Below the pieces are notes generated by a model that saw only the letters and a program-made list of their open reading frames with translations, searched no databases and was not told the DNA's origin. This document shows, one piece after another, positions 46,335 to 56,042 of a stretch of 64,000 nucleotides of DNA; position 1 is the stretch's first letter, and every line of letters starts with the position of its first letter. Origin of the DNA: Bacteroidota bacterium (lineage in GTDB: Bacteria > Bacteroidota > Bacteroidia > Bacteroidales > JAAUTT01); NCBI GenBank assembly GCA_030706405.1, contig JAUZOO010000005.1, positions 124,001-188,000 on the forward strand. The letters run 5' to 3'. Both the position numbers and the translations under genes were made by a program.

Positions 46335-47078
46335 TTAATTACTTAATTGTTCACTGGTTTTCCCGAAACGACGTTCGCGTTGCTGGTAATCGATAATGGC
46401 CTTGTACAAATCGTCCCTGCGGAAATCAGGCCACAAAGTATCGGTAAAATAAAGCTCGGCATAAGCTAACTGCCAAAGCAAAAAGTTACTAATACGGTAT
46501 TCTCCGCTAGTTCGGATCATTAAATCCGGATCGGGCATATTAAAAGTTGTTAAATGTTTTGAGAACATATCTTCATCAATATCACCGGCTTTCACATCCC
46601 CGTTTTCAACCTTACGGGCGATAGTTTCAACGGCTTCAATTATTTCCCAGCGTGAACTATAACTTAAAGCCAAGGTAAGCGTAAGGCCGGTATTAACTGA
46701 AGTATAATCAATTGTATCGTCCAATTGAGCTTTAACTTCAGAAGGAAGGCTCTTCAGATTGCCAATTGCATTTAATTTTACATTATTCTTTTTTAATGTA
46801 TCTCTCTCTTTAAGAATAGTTTGAACAAGCAACGACATTAAGGCATCAACCTCAAACTTTGGGCGATTCCAGTTCTCGGTCGAAAATGCATATAAAGTAA
46901 GGTATTCGACACCAAGTTCGGCACAAGCCTCAACGGTGTCCCGCACAGCAGCAACGGCATTTTGATGGCCGAATATCCGCAAGTTTCCCCGTTTTTTTGC
47001 CCATCGTCCGTTACCATCCATAATGATGGCAATGTGCGCCGGGAGCCGTTCTTTTATTATCTTGTCTTTATCACTCAT
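46335..47078 (-). CDS. uppS: Isoprenyl transferase (undecaprenyl diphosphate synthase)
   Basis: Cis-prenyltransferase that makes the C55 lipid carrier for cell-wall and O-antigen synthesis. The catalytic Asp is in IAIIMDGNGRWAKKRG; further signatures are GHQNAVAAVRDTVEAC, LYAFSTENWNRP and LMIRTSGEYRISNFLLWQLAYAE. The 247 residues are full length. It overlaps no neighbour and is read with the DUF6089 gene (7 bases upstream) and bamA. Confidence 0.97.
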   Translation of the reverse strand: MSDKDKIIKERLPAHIAIIMDGNGRWAKKRGNLRIFGHQNAVAAVRDTVEACAELGVEYLTLYAFSTENWNRPKFEVDALMSLLVQTILKERDTLKKNNVKLNAIGNLKSLPSEVKAQLDDTIDYTSVNTGLTLTLALSYSSRWEIIEAVETIARKVENGDVKAGDIDEDMFSKHLTTFNMPDPDLMIRTSGEYRISNFLLWQLAYAELYFTDTLWPDFRRDDLYKAIIDYQQRERRFGKTSEQLSN

Positions 47079-47085
47079 ACTTTAG

Positions 47086-47754
47086 TTACTTATATGCCGG
47101 ACAATCATTGCTGTTGTCAAAAAGGCGGAAAGTTATAAAAAATCCTGCAAAAGAATACCAATCCGTATTATTTATTAGACTTTTATCGATGTTGTTGCCC
47201 GGGTTCAAAACCCCGTCAATATTGTCAATGAAGGTTTTCCGAAAACTCCATTCCACTCCCATGGTAATGTTTTTTGCCGGAAGATATTTAAGGCCTGCGC
47301 CAAAGGGAAGCGAGGGATGTCCGGGCACACCTCCCGGAGATTTAAGAGGAAGATCAAACCCCACCCCGCCAAATATAAATGGAGAAAAAGTTGTTTTGCG
47401 TTCTTTATACTGAAGGGGAAGGAAATTAAATTCATAATTCAGGTTAATGTCGATTAACGATGCAGAGAATGAGGCTCCCCGGTATTGTTGGTAGGCATTG
47501 TTAAAATCTTTGTCATTACCTTTAATCTCCCCATAATTTACCTGAACCCTTAGACTCTGCATGTCGGTAATATTCATCTTGTATAAAGCGCCAAAAGCTA
47601 GAGAAGGAGCATAAAACACACGCGTAGGGTTAATGTCGCCCATATAAAAAGAAGTCCCCAAAAAGAAACCGGCTTCGTGTGTGATCTTTTGTGCTGAACC
47701 GCTTTGATGAATAACTACCCCACAAAACAGTAAACTAAGGAATATCTTGTTCAT
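47086..47754 (-). CDS. DUF6089-family outer-membrane beta-barrel protein
   Basis: A small predicted outer-membrane barrel of 222 residues with a signal peptide and alternating strands (AGFFLGTSFYMGDINPTRVFYAP, then NYEFNFLPLQY, FSPFIFGGVGFDL). The domain is widespread in Bacteroidota and nearly always lies beside bamA and uppS, which suggests a role in envelope assembly. Its function has not been established, and the sequence does not add more. Confidence 0.85.
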   Translation of the reverse strand: MNKIFLSLLFCGVVIHQSGSAQKITHEAGFFLGTSFYMGDINPTRVFYAPSLAFGALYKMNITDMQSLRVQVNYGEIKGNDKDFNNAYQQYRGASFSASLIDINLNYEFNFLPLQYKERKTTFSPFIFGGVGFDLPLKSPGGVPGHPSLPFGAGLKYLPAKNITMGVEWSFRKTFIDNIDGVLNPGNNIDKSLINNTDWYSFAGFFITFRLFDNSNDCPAYK

Positions 47755-47862
47755 TATGGCACAAATGTAGTTATTCTGGATAAATCTGTTACGCGCTTTA
47801 AAATTAGAACATTCTATGGCTGGTTTAATTACGGAAAAGCTTACATTTTATTGTATTCCCCT

Positions 47863-48741
47863 CTAATTTCTTTTATCGGCACCCCACATCAGTTTGTTTC
47901 GTAAAGTACTGTAAAAATCTATCTGCGGAAGCTTTATGATGTTGGCTGAAAAAGGAGATTTCGAAATAATAATTTCATTATCGACAGTACATTCGGCCGA
48001 ACGGGAATCGAGCGATGTGAGAAACTGATTTACCCGGCCTTCGACCGTAAGTTTCAACTCTGCATCATCGGGAATGACCAACGGACGGACATTGAGGTTA
48101 TGGGCTGCAATGGGCGTAATGATAAAATTACGCGATTGCGGCGTTACAATAGGCCCGCCAACGCTCAGCGAATATGCAGTTGACCCGGTAGGCGTGGAAA
48201 TGATAAGCCCGTCGGCCCAATACGAGGTTAGATATTCGCCGTTAATACTTACATGAATGGTTATCAGCGAGGATCCGATCTTTTGAATGGTACATTCATT
48301 TAAAGCATAAGGAAAATCTGTCAAAACCGGTTCCTGCGAATAGAGTTTCAGCATGCAGCGTTCCTCCGTGCGATAATCATTAGAAAGCAGATAATCTATA
48401 GCATGATCGGCATCATTGGCCGAAATATTGGCCAGAAACCCAAGCCGTCCCGAATTTATACCCACAATGGGAATACCCGAATCGCGGATTAACGTAATGG
48501 CTTCCAAAAAAGTACCATCACCACCTATACATACCAAAAAATCAACGTCTTTGGGCAGATTGTCCGAATTACTGAAATACCCCTGAAAATCAAAAGAAAA
48601 GCCCTTTTGCGCGTTTAAATATTCGTAAAAAGGCTGATATACATAAATTCCGACCTTCCGGTCAAAAAGTTTAATCAACAAACTTTGAATAACACAATCG
48701 AAACTTTCGTTGAAAATTTTTCCAAAAAGCGCAATTTTCAT
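47863..48741 (-). CDS. nadK: NAD kinase
   Basis: Phosphorylates NAD to NADP. The GGDGT catalytic motif is at about residue 76 (CIGGDGTFLEAITLI), followed by GINSGRLGFLAN, and the TPTGSTAYSLSVGGPIV motif that binds NAD. The length of 292 is normal. It lies between the DUF6089 and CBS-domain genes in a conserved housekeeping block. Confidence 0.96.
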   Translation of the reverse strand: MKIALFGKIFNESFDCVIQSLLIKLFDRKVGIYVYQPFYEYLNAQKGFSFDFQGYFSNSDNLPKDVDFLVCIGGDGTFLEAITLIRDSGIPIVGINSGRLGFLANISANDADHAIDYLLSNDYRTEERCMLKLYSQEPVLTDFPYALNECTIQKIGSSLITIHVSINGEYLTSYWADGLIISTPTGSTAYSLSVGGPIVTPQSRNFIITPIAAHNLNVRPLVIPDDAELKLTVEGRVNQFLTSLDSRSAECTVDNEIIISKSPFSANIIKLPQIDFYSTLRNKLMWGADKRN

Positions 48742-48795
48742 GCGTATTTATTTATTAAAAAGACAAAACACCGCTGCTTGAGTAAAAACACCGGT

Positions 48796-49461
48796 TTATA
48801 TATTAAGAAAATGCATGAATTGTTCAAAGCGATTAGAATATAATGACTCCATCTCATCATCATTCGAGAATTGGGCCTTAATATTATAATCAAAGCGAAC
48901 AAAAGTCTGAAGAATTGATGCCAGATCTATCCTGTTAATCTTCAAAGTAAGCTCAATCTTAATGGAATCAGGTGGCGAAGTGATATACATGCTCAGTATT
49001 TTAGCATCGTTGCTCTCCACAATTTGTGCAATCTGCGTAAGCGAGTAATCATTTGCGTTAAGTTCCAATACAATGATGCCTCCGGGATTTTTCACCGAAA
49101 ACATATCGCCCATGTATTGCAGCAGGCGTTGGGCTGAAATCATCCCCAAGTAATTCTTATTCTGGTCGAGTACCGGAACTACCGACAACTTCAACTTCGA
49201 GATAAGCTCAATGGCTTCATACACATGTTGGTCTTCTTTAATAAAAGGACTAAACAATGAAAGTGTATGGTTACCGATAGCTTCATCGGGCGAATTCATG
49301 TCGTAAATATCTGTATCAGAGATAAGACCGAGGAATTCGGTATTATTTACGATAGGCAGGTGTGAAATACGAAAAATATCCATCCAATACAGGGCTTTTA
49401 CCCCTGAGTCTGAAGTCTTTAAAGCAGGAATTACGTCCGAAATCAATTCTTTTGCCAGCAT
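48796..49461 (-). CDS. Tandem CBS-domain protein
   Basis: A 221-residue cytoplasmic protein with two CBS repeats (about 5-60, HLPIVNNTEFLGLISDTDIY; about 75-120, SVVPVLDQNKNYLGMISAQRLLQ), followed by an ACT-like region (IVLELNANDYSLTQIAQIVES). Such proteins usually sense adenosine nucleotides. The ATG at 49461 (MLAKELISD) is preferred to a TTG twelve bases earlier. It is divergent from pdxJ and heads the block running to the OmpH genes. Partner and regulated process are unknown. Confidence 0.88.
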   Translation of the reverse strand: MLAKELISDVIPALKTSDSGVKALYWMDIFRISHLPIVNNTEFLGLISDTDIYDMNSPDEAIGNHTLSLFSPFIKEDQHVYEAIELISKLKLSVVPVLDQNKNYLGMISAQRLLQYMGDMFSVKNPGGIIVLELNANDYSLTQIAQIVESNDAKILSMYITSPPDSIKIELTLKINRIDLASILQTFVRFDYNIKAQFSNDDEMESLYSNRFEQFMHFLNI

Positions 49462-49489
49462 GGTTGTTATCAATCTGATAAAATGATAT

Positions 49490-49497
49490 TAGCTTTG
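49490..49497 (+). promoter_or_regulatory. Likely -7 element of the pdxJ promoter
   Basis: TAGCTTTG fits TAnnTTTG exactly and lies 53 bases before the pdxJ ATG. The nearest TTG upstream has a 23-base spacer, a little long, and falls inside the start of the divergent CBS gene. Confidence 0.45.
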
Positions 49498-49549
49498 CAC
49501 TCTAAAATTAACACAAATTTCGAACATAAACTGTTAAGAAAATATAAAA

Positions 49550-50263
49550 ATGACCCGACTCAGTGTAAATATCAACAAAATTGCCACCATCAGGAACTCA
49601 CGGGGAGGAAATACACCTAACGTACTGGAAGCAGCCATTAACTGCGAAAAATTTGGCGCTGAAGGCATTACCGTACATCCCCGCCCTGACGAACGCCACA
49701 TCCGTTACCGCGATGTTCGCGACATTCGACCGGCAATAACTACCGAATTCAATATTGAAGGAAATCCTAACCCACGGTTTATCAACTTGGTACTCGAAGT
49801 TAAACCCGATCAGGTTACCATGGTTCCCGATGCGCACAATGCCATTACCTCTAACCAGGGTTGGGATACCGTAAAACATCAGGATTTTTTGGTTGATATG
49901 GTAAAAGAATTTCAACGTCAGGGAATTCGCACCTCTATATTTGTGGATGCTAACCCTAAAATGGTGGAATTTGCCGCCAAAACCGGAACCAACCGCATAG
50001 AGCTATATACCGAGCCTTACGCCTCCGATTTTCCTAAAAACCCAGAAGCGGCCATAGCTCCGTTTGTTGAAGCTGCCGAACTGGCCAAAGAACTGGGGTT
50101 GGAAGTTAATGCAGGGCACGACCTCAACCTCGAAAACCTTCGCTACTTTGCCCAACGAATTCCCAATCTAGCCGAAGTTTCTATTGGACACGCCCTCATT
50201 TCAAACGCATTGTACCTTGGCTTAGAAAAAACCATTCATCTATATCTGGAACAGCTGAAATAA
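49550..50263 (+). CDS. pdxJ: Pyridoxine 5'-phosphate synthase
   Basis: Last step of de novo vitamin B6 synthesis, condensing 3-amino-2-oxopropyl phosphate with deoxyxylulose phosphate. The TIM barrel shows [37 protein letters not shown] and [13 protein letters not shown] signatures. The length of 237 residues is typical. It starts a plus-strand pair with the alpha/beta hydrolase (77 bases apart). Confidence 0.97.
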   Translation: MTRLSVNINKIATIRNSRGGNTPNVLEAAINCEKFGAEGITVHPRPDERHIRYRDVRDIRPAITTEFNIEGNPNPRFINLVLEVKPDQVTMVPDAHNAITSNQGWDTVKHQDFLVDMVKEFQRQGIRTSIFVDANPKMVEFAAKTGTNRIELYTEPYASDFPKNPEAAIAPFVEAAELAKELGLEVNAGHDLNLENLRYFAQRIPNLAEVSIGHALISNALYLGLEKTIHLYLEQLK

Positions 50264-50340
50264 AAGGCTGCTAAGCTATTAAGAAACTAAGGGGCAATAC
50301 GTAAATTCTGAAGTTCTTCGTTTTATATAAAACTTTACCC

Positions 50341-51147
50341 ATGAAGCTTTTCTTTCATAAACTTGGTGAAGGCCCCGCATTAGTCATTCTTCACGGGTTG
50401 TACGGCTCGTCGGATAATTGGATTACCGTAGCCCGAAAGCTCTCAGAGCATTTTACGGTTTACCTGGTTGACCTGCGCAACCACGGACGGTCACCTCACG
50501 TTGCAGAACACTCCTACCAAGCTATGGCTGCCGACCTCAACGAACTATTTATTGATGAGGGTATTGAAAAAGCCTATCTGATGGGACATTCCATGGGAGG
50601 TAAAACGGCCATGTTGTTTGCCGCCCAGCATCCCGAAAAAATATCCAGACTTATTGTTGTAGATATTGCCCCGGGCCGTTACACCAGAGTTGACGAACCT
50701 TCAGAACACAGCATTGCTCATCTCAACATCGTAAACGCCATGTTGTCGCTCGACTTTTCCCAGATAACAACGCGTACCGCTATTGATGCGGAACTGGCAA
50801 AGTTCATCAACAACATTTCGGTAAGGCAGTTTATTATGAAAAACGTACACCGCAATGCCAACCATTCTTTTTCGTGGAAATTGAATATCGAAGCCATCAG
50901 TAAGGGACTGCCCAACATCCTCGGAGCCATTCCGCTCGAAAAGACATTACAAGGCAATGTATTAGATACGTTTCCTACGCTTTTTATCCGTGGCGAAAAC
51001 TCCGATTACATCACTGGAGAGCATATCCCCGAAATTTATCGGTATTTCCCCAATGCCGAAATCAAAGGTATTCCCGATGCCGGACATTGGGTACATGCCG
51101 ACCAACCGGAAAAATTTATGGAAACTCTAACAAGCTTTCTTTTATAA
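50341..51147 (+). CDS. Alpha/beta-hydrolase (YbfF-like esterase)
   Basis: Cytoplasmic alpha/beta-hydrolase of 268 residues, without a signal peptide. The oxyanion segment ILHGLYGSSDNW, the nucleophile elbow GHSMGGKTAM (Ser) and the catalytic His in DAGHWVHADQPEKF are all present, as are Asp candidates in the RGENSDYI loop. YbfF-like members hydrolyse acyl esters such as acyl-CoA or short esters; the real substrate is unknown. It precedes a shared terminator with the convergent M16 peptidase gene. Confidence 0.88.
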   Translation: MKLFFHKLGEGPALVILHGLYGSSDNWITVARKLSEHFTVYLVDLRNHGRSPHVAEHSYQAMAADLNELFIDEGIEKAYLMGHSMGGKTAMLFAAQHPEKISRLIVVDIAPGRYTRVDEPSEHSIAHLNIVNAMLSLDFSQITTRTAIDAELAKFINNISVRQFIMKNVHRNANHSFSWKLNIEAISKGLPNILGAIPLEKTLQGNVLDTFPTLFIRGENSDYITGEHIPEIYRYFPNAEIKGIPDAGHWVHADQPEKFMETLTSFLL

Positions 51148-51148
51148 A

Positions 51149-51213
51149 AATGATATGAAAAAATAAAGTCAGCATCCAAAACGAGGTGCTGACTTTACTT
51201 TTTTCATATCATT
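51149..51213. terminator. Long bidirectional terminator hairpin
   Basis: Between two convergent stop codons an imperfect hairpin of about 26 bases per arm forms: AATGATATGAAAAA..TAAAGTCAGCA with TGCTGACTTTA..TTTTTCATATCATT, loop about 12 bases. The central TAAAGTCAGCA/TGCTGACTTTA is perfect and T-rich flanks exist on both strands, so it can end both transcripts. Confidence 0.85.
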
Positions 51214-51220
51214 GCCATCA

Positions 51221-54034
51221 TTAAATAGGCCTCATAATCACTTCCGCGATATTTCCTTGAGAGAATATTTGTTTTGCAAAATCATGTATTACATTTTGAT
51301 TCAATGCTTTTACTCTTTCATCATACCCATTCATAAAATCAAAATTATGATAGTAATATTCTTCAAGTACCCAAAGCAACCAACTGTTTTCTTTAAGGTT
51401 TTCCTGACGTTGTTTCAGGAAAAATTCCTTGGCTTTCTGTAGATCGGCTTCAGTTGGGCCGTTATCAACAATCTTCTTAACCTCGCGATAAACAATGGCT
51501 TTCAGCGTATCGGCCATCTTGGGATCGGTATCGTAGCTGATATTCAAGCTAAATTTCTCTTCCGGTAATTTATCTAAATTGAACGAAACGCTAACATGAT
51601 ATGTTCCACCCTTTTCTTCGCGAATTGCTTCGATATAGCGCAACTCCAATATATGTCTTAAAGCACTCATATAAAGATTATTCTGCAAGGCAAACTTACA
51701 AGAGCCGTTATAAGTTACAAATACAGAGGTTCGCGGAGTTTTATTTTCATGCGAAAAATCATTTACAACTTTTCCTTTAAAAGGCCGATTGCCATTATCT
51801 TTATAAACATCCTTACGTTTAACCGATGGCAGCGATGCCAGATACTTTTCAATTAAGGGCTTAACCTCTGTCGGATTTATTTTTCCGGTAAACATAAACG
51901 TAAAATTACCGGGATCGCAAAAACGGTCGGCATAAATTGCTTTAATTTTATCTAACGATATTTCTTCCAGCATCTTATATATCATAGGCCGGGAACGAAA
52001 ATCATGGTTATTTACTACCACGTTTATGCTATCGGAGAATGCCTTACGTGGATCTGACTGTGAATTTATAAAATAGGCTTTAAGCCTGTCCATGTAAACT
52101 TTAAAATCCCCCTCATTCCATCGAGGTTGGGTAAAATATAAATAAACCAATTGAAGACCTGTCTCTAAATCCTTGGGCGACATGTTTCCACGTATATTAT
52201 CCCGCTCGTCGGAAATTCCGGGATAAATGCTAACGCGTTTCCCTGCCAGCATCTTGTTGAGGTCGGTGCGCGAAAATCCGGCAATCCCCATTTCGCTTAC
52301 CACGCCAGATAAAAACCAGGAAGACACAACATCGGGATTTTTTACATTGGAGATACCTCCAGCGCTAAACCCATTTAATAAAAGTTCGTCATCTTTTAAG
52401 TCTGTAGATTTAAATATCACTTTAGCTCCGTTAGACAATGTCCATTCTGTGGTACCTATCGTTTTATTTTCAACCGTTTTAACAACCTTCCCAGGAACGG
52501 GTTCTTTATCGAGAAGTTTTTTGCCGGACAGATTATCAACATAAGCGCTTATCGGAGAACTTTTATAGGTATCCAAAACATTTTTAATATCTTGTTCTGA
52601 AGGCAAAGTAATCCCCTGTTTCTCGGGGCCGGTTACGGTAACAACCATATTATCCTGCCTTACATACTTACTGGCTACCTCATTAATTTCCTCGAGGGTA
52701 ATACCGGGAAGCACCTTCTTTACAAAATCATATTGAAATTCGATTCCAGGATTGGGATAATTGCTCGTAAAATAAGAGATATTGGAATAAACCAGTTCCC
52801 TGTTTTTCCGTTTATTACGGTCGGTATAAGCTGATTCATATCCTCTCAAAACGTCAGCCTTGGCACGTTCAAATTCGCTGGCAAGAAACCCGAAACGCCT
52901 CATCCGCTCTATTTCAACCAGCAAGGCCGACAATGATTTCACACCTTCGTTATTACGTGCCTGAGCATAGCCCACAAACGCATCTTTGGAACGGGTAAAC
53001 CCTCCATAGTAACAATAGGCATAAACAAATGGCGCATTCTCCTTACGAGAAATCTCACTCATACGCTGACCAAACATCGCATTTATAAACCGTTGCACTA
53101 GTTGGGTTCTCATATAACCCAAGTTTTTATTTTCGTCCTTTACGGCATTATGTTTAAAATACACTTGAATATCAGTGGAAGTAGCTTCGGGATCGGAAGC
53201 AATACCGATTAAAGGTTCAACATTATCCGGAATCGGATAAGTTTCCTTAGGAGATGGATCTTTTACTGCCGGAATAGAATTAAACAGCTTCTTTATCCTA
53301 GCCTCCATAACATCGACATCAAAATCGCCTACCACAACTAATGCTTGCAAATCCGGACGATACCATTTATGATAAAAATTCGTGATGGTTTCGTATTTAA
53401 AATGGTTAATTACAGCCGTATCCCCAATCACATTACGGGTGGCATATTTTGATCCTTTATAGATTAAAGGCATCATCTTGTTCCACATCCGTTGGTCGGC
53501 CGAACCGTAGAGCCGCCATTCCTCGCGGATAACCCCTCGTTCAAGATCAATCTCAGAAGGCTCAAACGAAATGTAATTAGACCAATCATGCAAAATCAGC
53601 AATGCCGAATCGATAATACTTTCGCGGGTAATAGGCACACTCGATAAATTATAAATAGTCTGCTCAACTCCTGTGCCTGCATTTACGTTTTGCCCAAACT
53701 TAACACCAATGGTAGCCAGATAATCAAGCATCTTCTTTTTAGGAAAATTTTGAGTACCATTAAAAGCCATGTGTTCGGTAAAGTGAGCCAAGCCGTTTTG
53801 ATTATCTTCTTCCTGAATAGCTCCAACATTGTGCACAATATAAAACTCACCTCTTTTTTCAGGAAGTTTATTTTGCCGGATGAAGTATTTCATTCCATTG
53901 TCAAGCACTCCGGTCTTAACATTTGGGTCAAGAGGAACCGACGAATTAAAATCGAGATTTTGAGCCTTTAGCCCGTGAAGAAGCAACGAAAGTGCAATGA
54001 ATGCACTACTTAGTTTAAGTCTTTGTAAATTCAT
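51221..54034 (-). CDS. M16-family zinc metallopeptidase (PqqL-like)
   Basis: Large exported peptidase of 937 residues with a signal peptide (ends LLHGLKAQ). The inverted zinc motif HFTEH at about 81-85 (LAHFTEHMAFNG) sits in the first of four M16 units; the second half (from about 540) has the fold without the motif, giving the clam-shell shape. Members degrade peptides in the periplasm or at the outer membrane. The tail SQGNIAEVIMRPI matches Bacteroidota relatives. Substrate is unknown. Confidence 0.93.
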   Translation of the reverse strand: MNLQRLKLSSAFIALSLLLHGLKAQNLDFNSSVPLDPNVKTGVLDNGMKYFIRQNKLPEKRGEFYIVHNVGAIQEEDNQNGLAHFTEHMAFNGTQNFPKKKMLDYLATIGVKFGQNVNAGTGVEQTIYNLSSVPITRESIIDSALLILHDWSNYISFEPSEIDLERGVIREEWRLYGSADQRMWNKMMPLIYKGSKYATRNVIGDTAVINHFKYETITNFYHKWYRPDLQALVVVGDFDVDVMEARIKKLFNSIPAVKDPSPKETYPIPDNVEPLIGIASDPEATSTDIQVYFKHNAVKDENKNLGYMRTQLVQRFINAMFGQRMSEISRKENAPFVYAYCYYGGFTRSKDAFVGYAQARNNEGVKSLSALLVEIERMRRFGFLASEFERAKADVLRGYESAYTDRNKRKNRELVYSNISYFTSNYPNPGIEFQYDFVKKVLPGITLEEINEVASKYVRQDNMVVTVTGPEKQGITLPSEQDIKNVLDTYKSSPISAYVDNLSGKKLLDKEPVPGKVVKTVENKTIGTTEWTLSNGAKVIFKSTDLKDDELLLNGFSAGGISNVKNPDVVSSWFLSGVVSEMGIAGFSRTDLNKMLAGKRVSIYPGISDERDNIRGNMSPKDLETGLQLVYLYFTQPRWNEGDFKVYMDRLKAYFINSQSDPRKAFSDSINVVVNNHDFRSRPMIYKMLEEISLDKIKAIYADRFCDPGNFTFMFTGKINPTEVKPLIEKYLASLPSVKRKDVYKDNGNRPFKGKVVNDFSHENKTPRTSVFVTYNGSCKFALQNNLYMSALRHILELRYIEAIREEKGGTYHVSVSFNLDKLPEEKFSLNISYDTDPKMADTLKAIVYREVKKIVDNGPTEADLQKAKEFFLKQRQENLKENSWLLWVLEEYYYHNFDFMNGYDERVKALNQNVIHDFAKQIFSQGNIAEVIMRPI

Positions 54035-54184
54035 AAAATTAATTTAACGTTTAAGATATAGGTAGTTATAAACAATAATCGAAACTACAAAAAACGTTAA
54101 ACAATAGCACTATATATTAAAACAAATTTAACATTATTTAACTTAACTATGGCTGATACAACCTATTATTAAAATAATAAAATT

Positions 54185-54224
54185 CCCCGAAACCTTATCA
54201 AGGAGAGATTGCCAGGTTTCGGGG
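54185..54224 (-). terminator. Terminator downstream of the NigD-like gene
   Basis: On the minus strand CCCCGAAACC and GGTTTCGGGG pair over ten bases with a 20-base loop, followed by AATTTTATTATTTT. It is 26 bases after the NigD-like stop and separates it from the M16 gene. Confidence 0.8.
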
Positions 54225-54249
54225 ATCTATAGCAAATAACGTTATCCTT

Positions 54250-54909
54250 TTACTTAAACTTATATTTAAAGGTAGAAGTCAGGCACGAGCCATTGGTTGA
54301 TGTTGACTTTACTACAAACGAAACAGAATCCTTAAACCCAAATTTCTTTAACGATTCCAAATTAAAAGACACCAGGCTTTGCAGATAATACTGAGCCATA
54401 TCACTTTTGGCATTATGACGAAACTCCAGCACTACTGGTGACGACTTATCTGAGGTGTCGCGGACCAAATTTATGAAGTGTTTCACGCCCCCGCCGACAA
54501 ACGTAAACCACACGGTTAGGTACTTGTCTGCCACATAAGATTTGTCTATACGTATTGGATCATTCCCGATACTGTCGGCATTGCTGGGTTTTAATAAAAT
54601 TACATTCTTGGTAAGAATTGTATCGATAGAAAGAAGCTGAATAGCCTCATCATACCCTGTTGGCAGAGCATCTTTAGAATTGTAAAACCTCACTAATACC
54701 CGTTTATTCAAAATAGATTGTAATTGCGATTGCGAGGAAGACCACAATTTAGGACCATCGTCATCAGCAATATAATATTTTGAATCAGAGCCCTGGGTTA
54801 CCGTTCCGGTTGCGTAATACAAAGGTTCATTATCCTCATTCTTAAGACAAGATGAGAATACACCCATTATTGCAATAAAAAAAACTGAATATAAGATAGT
54901 TGTCTTCAT
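54250..54909 (-). CDS. NigD-like lipoprotein
   Basis: A lipoprotein of about 219 residues related to NigD, a protein family of Bacteroidota. The ATG at 54909 (MKTTILYSVFFIAIMG) leads to a lipobox FSSC, Cys at about 22; the frame stays open upstream but carries no signal there. Two beta domains follow: an OB-like N-terminal part (TGTVTQGSDSKYYIADDDGPKLW) and a C-terminal immunoglobulin-like part (ADKYLTVWFTFVGGGVKHFINLVRD). The name comes from a bacteriocin-linked operon, but no bacteriocin gene is seen here. The function is unknown. Confidence 0.8.
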   Translation of the reverse strand: MKTTILYSVFFIAIMGVFSSCLKNEDNEPLYYATGTVTQGSDSKYYIADDDGPKLWSSSQSQLQSILNKRVLVRFYNSKDALPTGYDEAIQLLSIDTILTKNVILLKPSNADSIGNDPIRIDKSYVADKYLTVWFTFVGGGVKHFINLVRDTSDKSSPVVLEFRHNAKSDMAQYYLQSLVSFNLESLKKFGFKDSVSFVVKSTSTNGSCLTSTFKYKFK

Positions 54910-55119
54910 TTTAGTAAAACTTTTAAGATTACATAACTTAGATGTGAAAACTCCAAAAAAGTTGCGTTGCCATAGCATAAAATATTTCACGCAACAAACT
55001 ACGAGCAGATTCGATATAAATGGTTGCACACACAACAATTTTCCTAAAACTATAAAAAACGTTATAATATAAATCCTAAATCAGTATCTTAGCCCCATAA
55101 AGTTAATTATATCAATTTC

Positions 55120-55962
55120 ATGCCTTTAACTAATTACCACACCCACACCAATTTTTGCGATGGGATGAGCCATCCTGTACACTACGTAGAGGAAGCTATA
55201 AAACAAAACGTCAAAATATTAGGATTTTCGGGGCATGCCCCACTTCCTTTTCACTGCAACTGGACCATAAACGAAAAAAAATACGGCGAATATCTAAATA
55301 CCATACAATTTCTCAAAGAACAGTTCGCCCCTCAGATTGAAATCTGCTGCGGGCTCGAAATAGATTACATTCCGGAACTTTGGAACGAAATACACGATGC
55401 AATCCGTCCCGAAACACTCGATTATTTCATCGGTTCAATTCATTTTATTGACAGTTATGAGAATGGAGCTCGCTGGTCAATTGATGGTTCGCATGCAGAA
55501 TTTCAAAAAGGCTGGAAAACCATTTTTCATCGCGATTCCCACGCTGTAATCCGAAAATACTTTGATTACATACGCCGTATGGTGACAGAGATGAAGCCCC
55601 CTGTTATCGGCCATCTGGATAAGATAAAAATGCAGTACAGCCACAACTGCTTTATTCCGGAAACCGACCCAATTTACCGCAAAGAGCTAATGGATACGCT
55701 GGAGGTAATAGCTGCCTCGGACTGTATTGTAGAAGTAAACTCCCGGGGCGTTTATAAACGCAACGAACCGGAATTATACCCAAGCTTCTGGGTACTTACC
55801 GAAATGGCCAGAATGAACATTCCGGTGACCATCAGTTCGGACGCACACCGGCCTCGCGAAATTGTCAGCCTATACAAGGATACGGCTTTAAAACTGAAGG
55901 AGGCCGGATTTAAACACACCCGCTATTATTCGAAAGGCGTTTGGAAAGAAGAGGTGATGTAA
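55120..55962 (+). CDS. PHP-family histidinol-phosphatase-like protein
   Basis: Metal-dependent PHP-fold phosphatase of 280 residues. The metal ligands are in NYHTHTNFCDG, FSGHAPLP, CGLEIDYI, GSIHFID, IGHLDKIK and ISSDAHRPREI. This set matches HisK-type histidinol phosphatases of the histidine pathway, though no other his gene is present and similar proteins have other phosphoester substrates. The gene stands alone between the NigD-like and pirin genes. Confidence 0.88.
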   Translation: MPLTNYHTHTNFCDGMSHPVHYVEEAIKQNVKILGFSGHAPLPFHCNWTINEKKYGEYLNTIQFLKEQFAPQIEICCGLEIDYIPELWNEIHDAIRPETLDYFIGSIHFIDSYENGARWSIDGSHAEFQKGWKTIFHRDSHAVIRKYFDYIRRMVTEMKPPVIGHLDKIKMQYSHNCFIPETDPIYRKELMDTLEVIAASDCIVEVNSRGVYKRNEPELYPSFWVLTEMARMNIPVTISSDAHRPREIVSLYKDTALKLKEAGFKHTRYYSKGVWKEEVM

Positions 55963-56042
55963 ATCACCAAATTAGCAACATTTTCAGTTGACTTTACTCT
56001 ATTTTTTCAGTACCTTTTACCTCCATTTTTAAAACAGAGACT

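Noticed and set aside
54250-55038. NigD-like gene as part of a bacteriocin operon
   Set aside because: The name comes from the Nig bacteriocin locus, but no bacteriocin, immunity or export gene is near; NigD-like lipoproteins are widespread without one.
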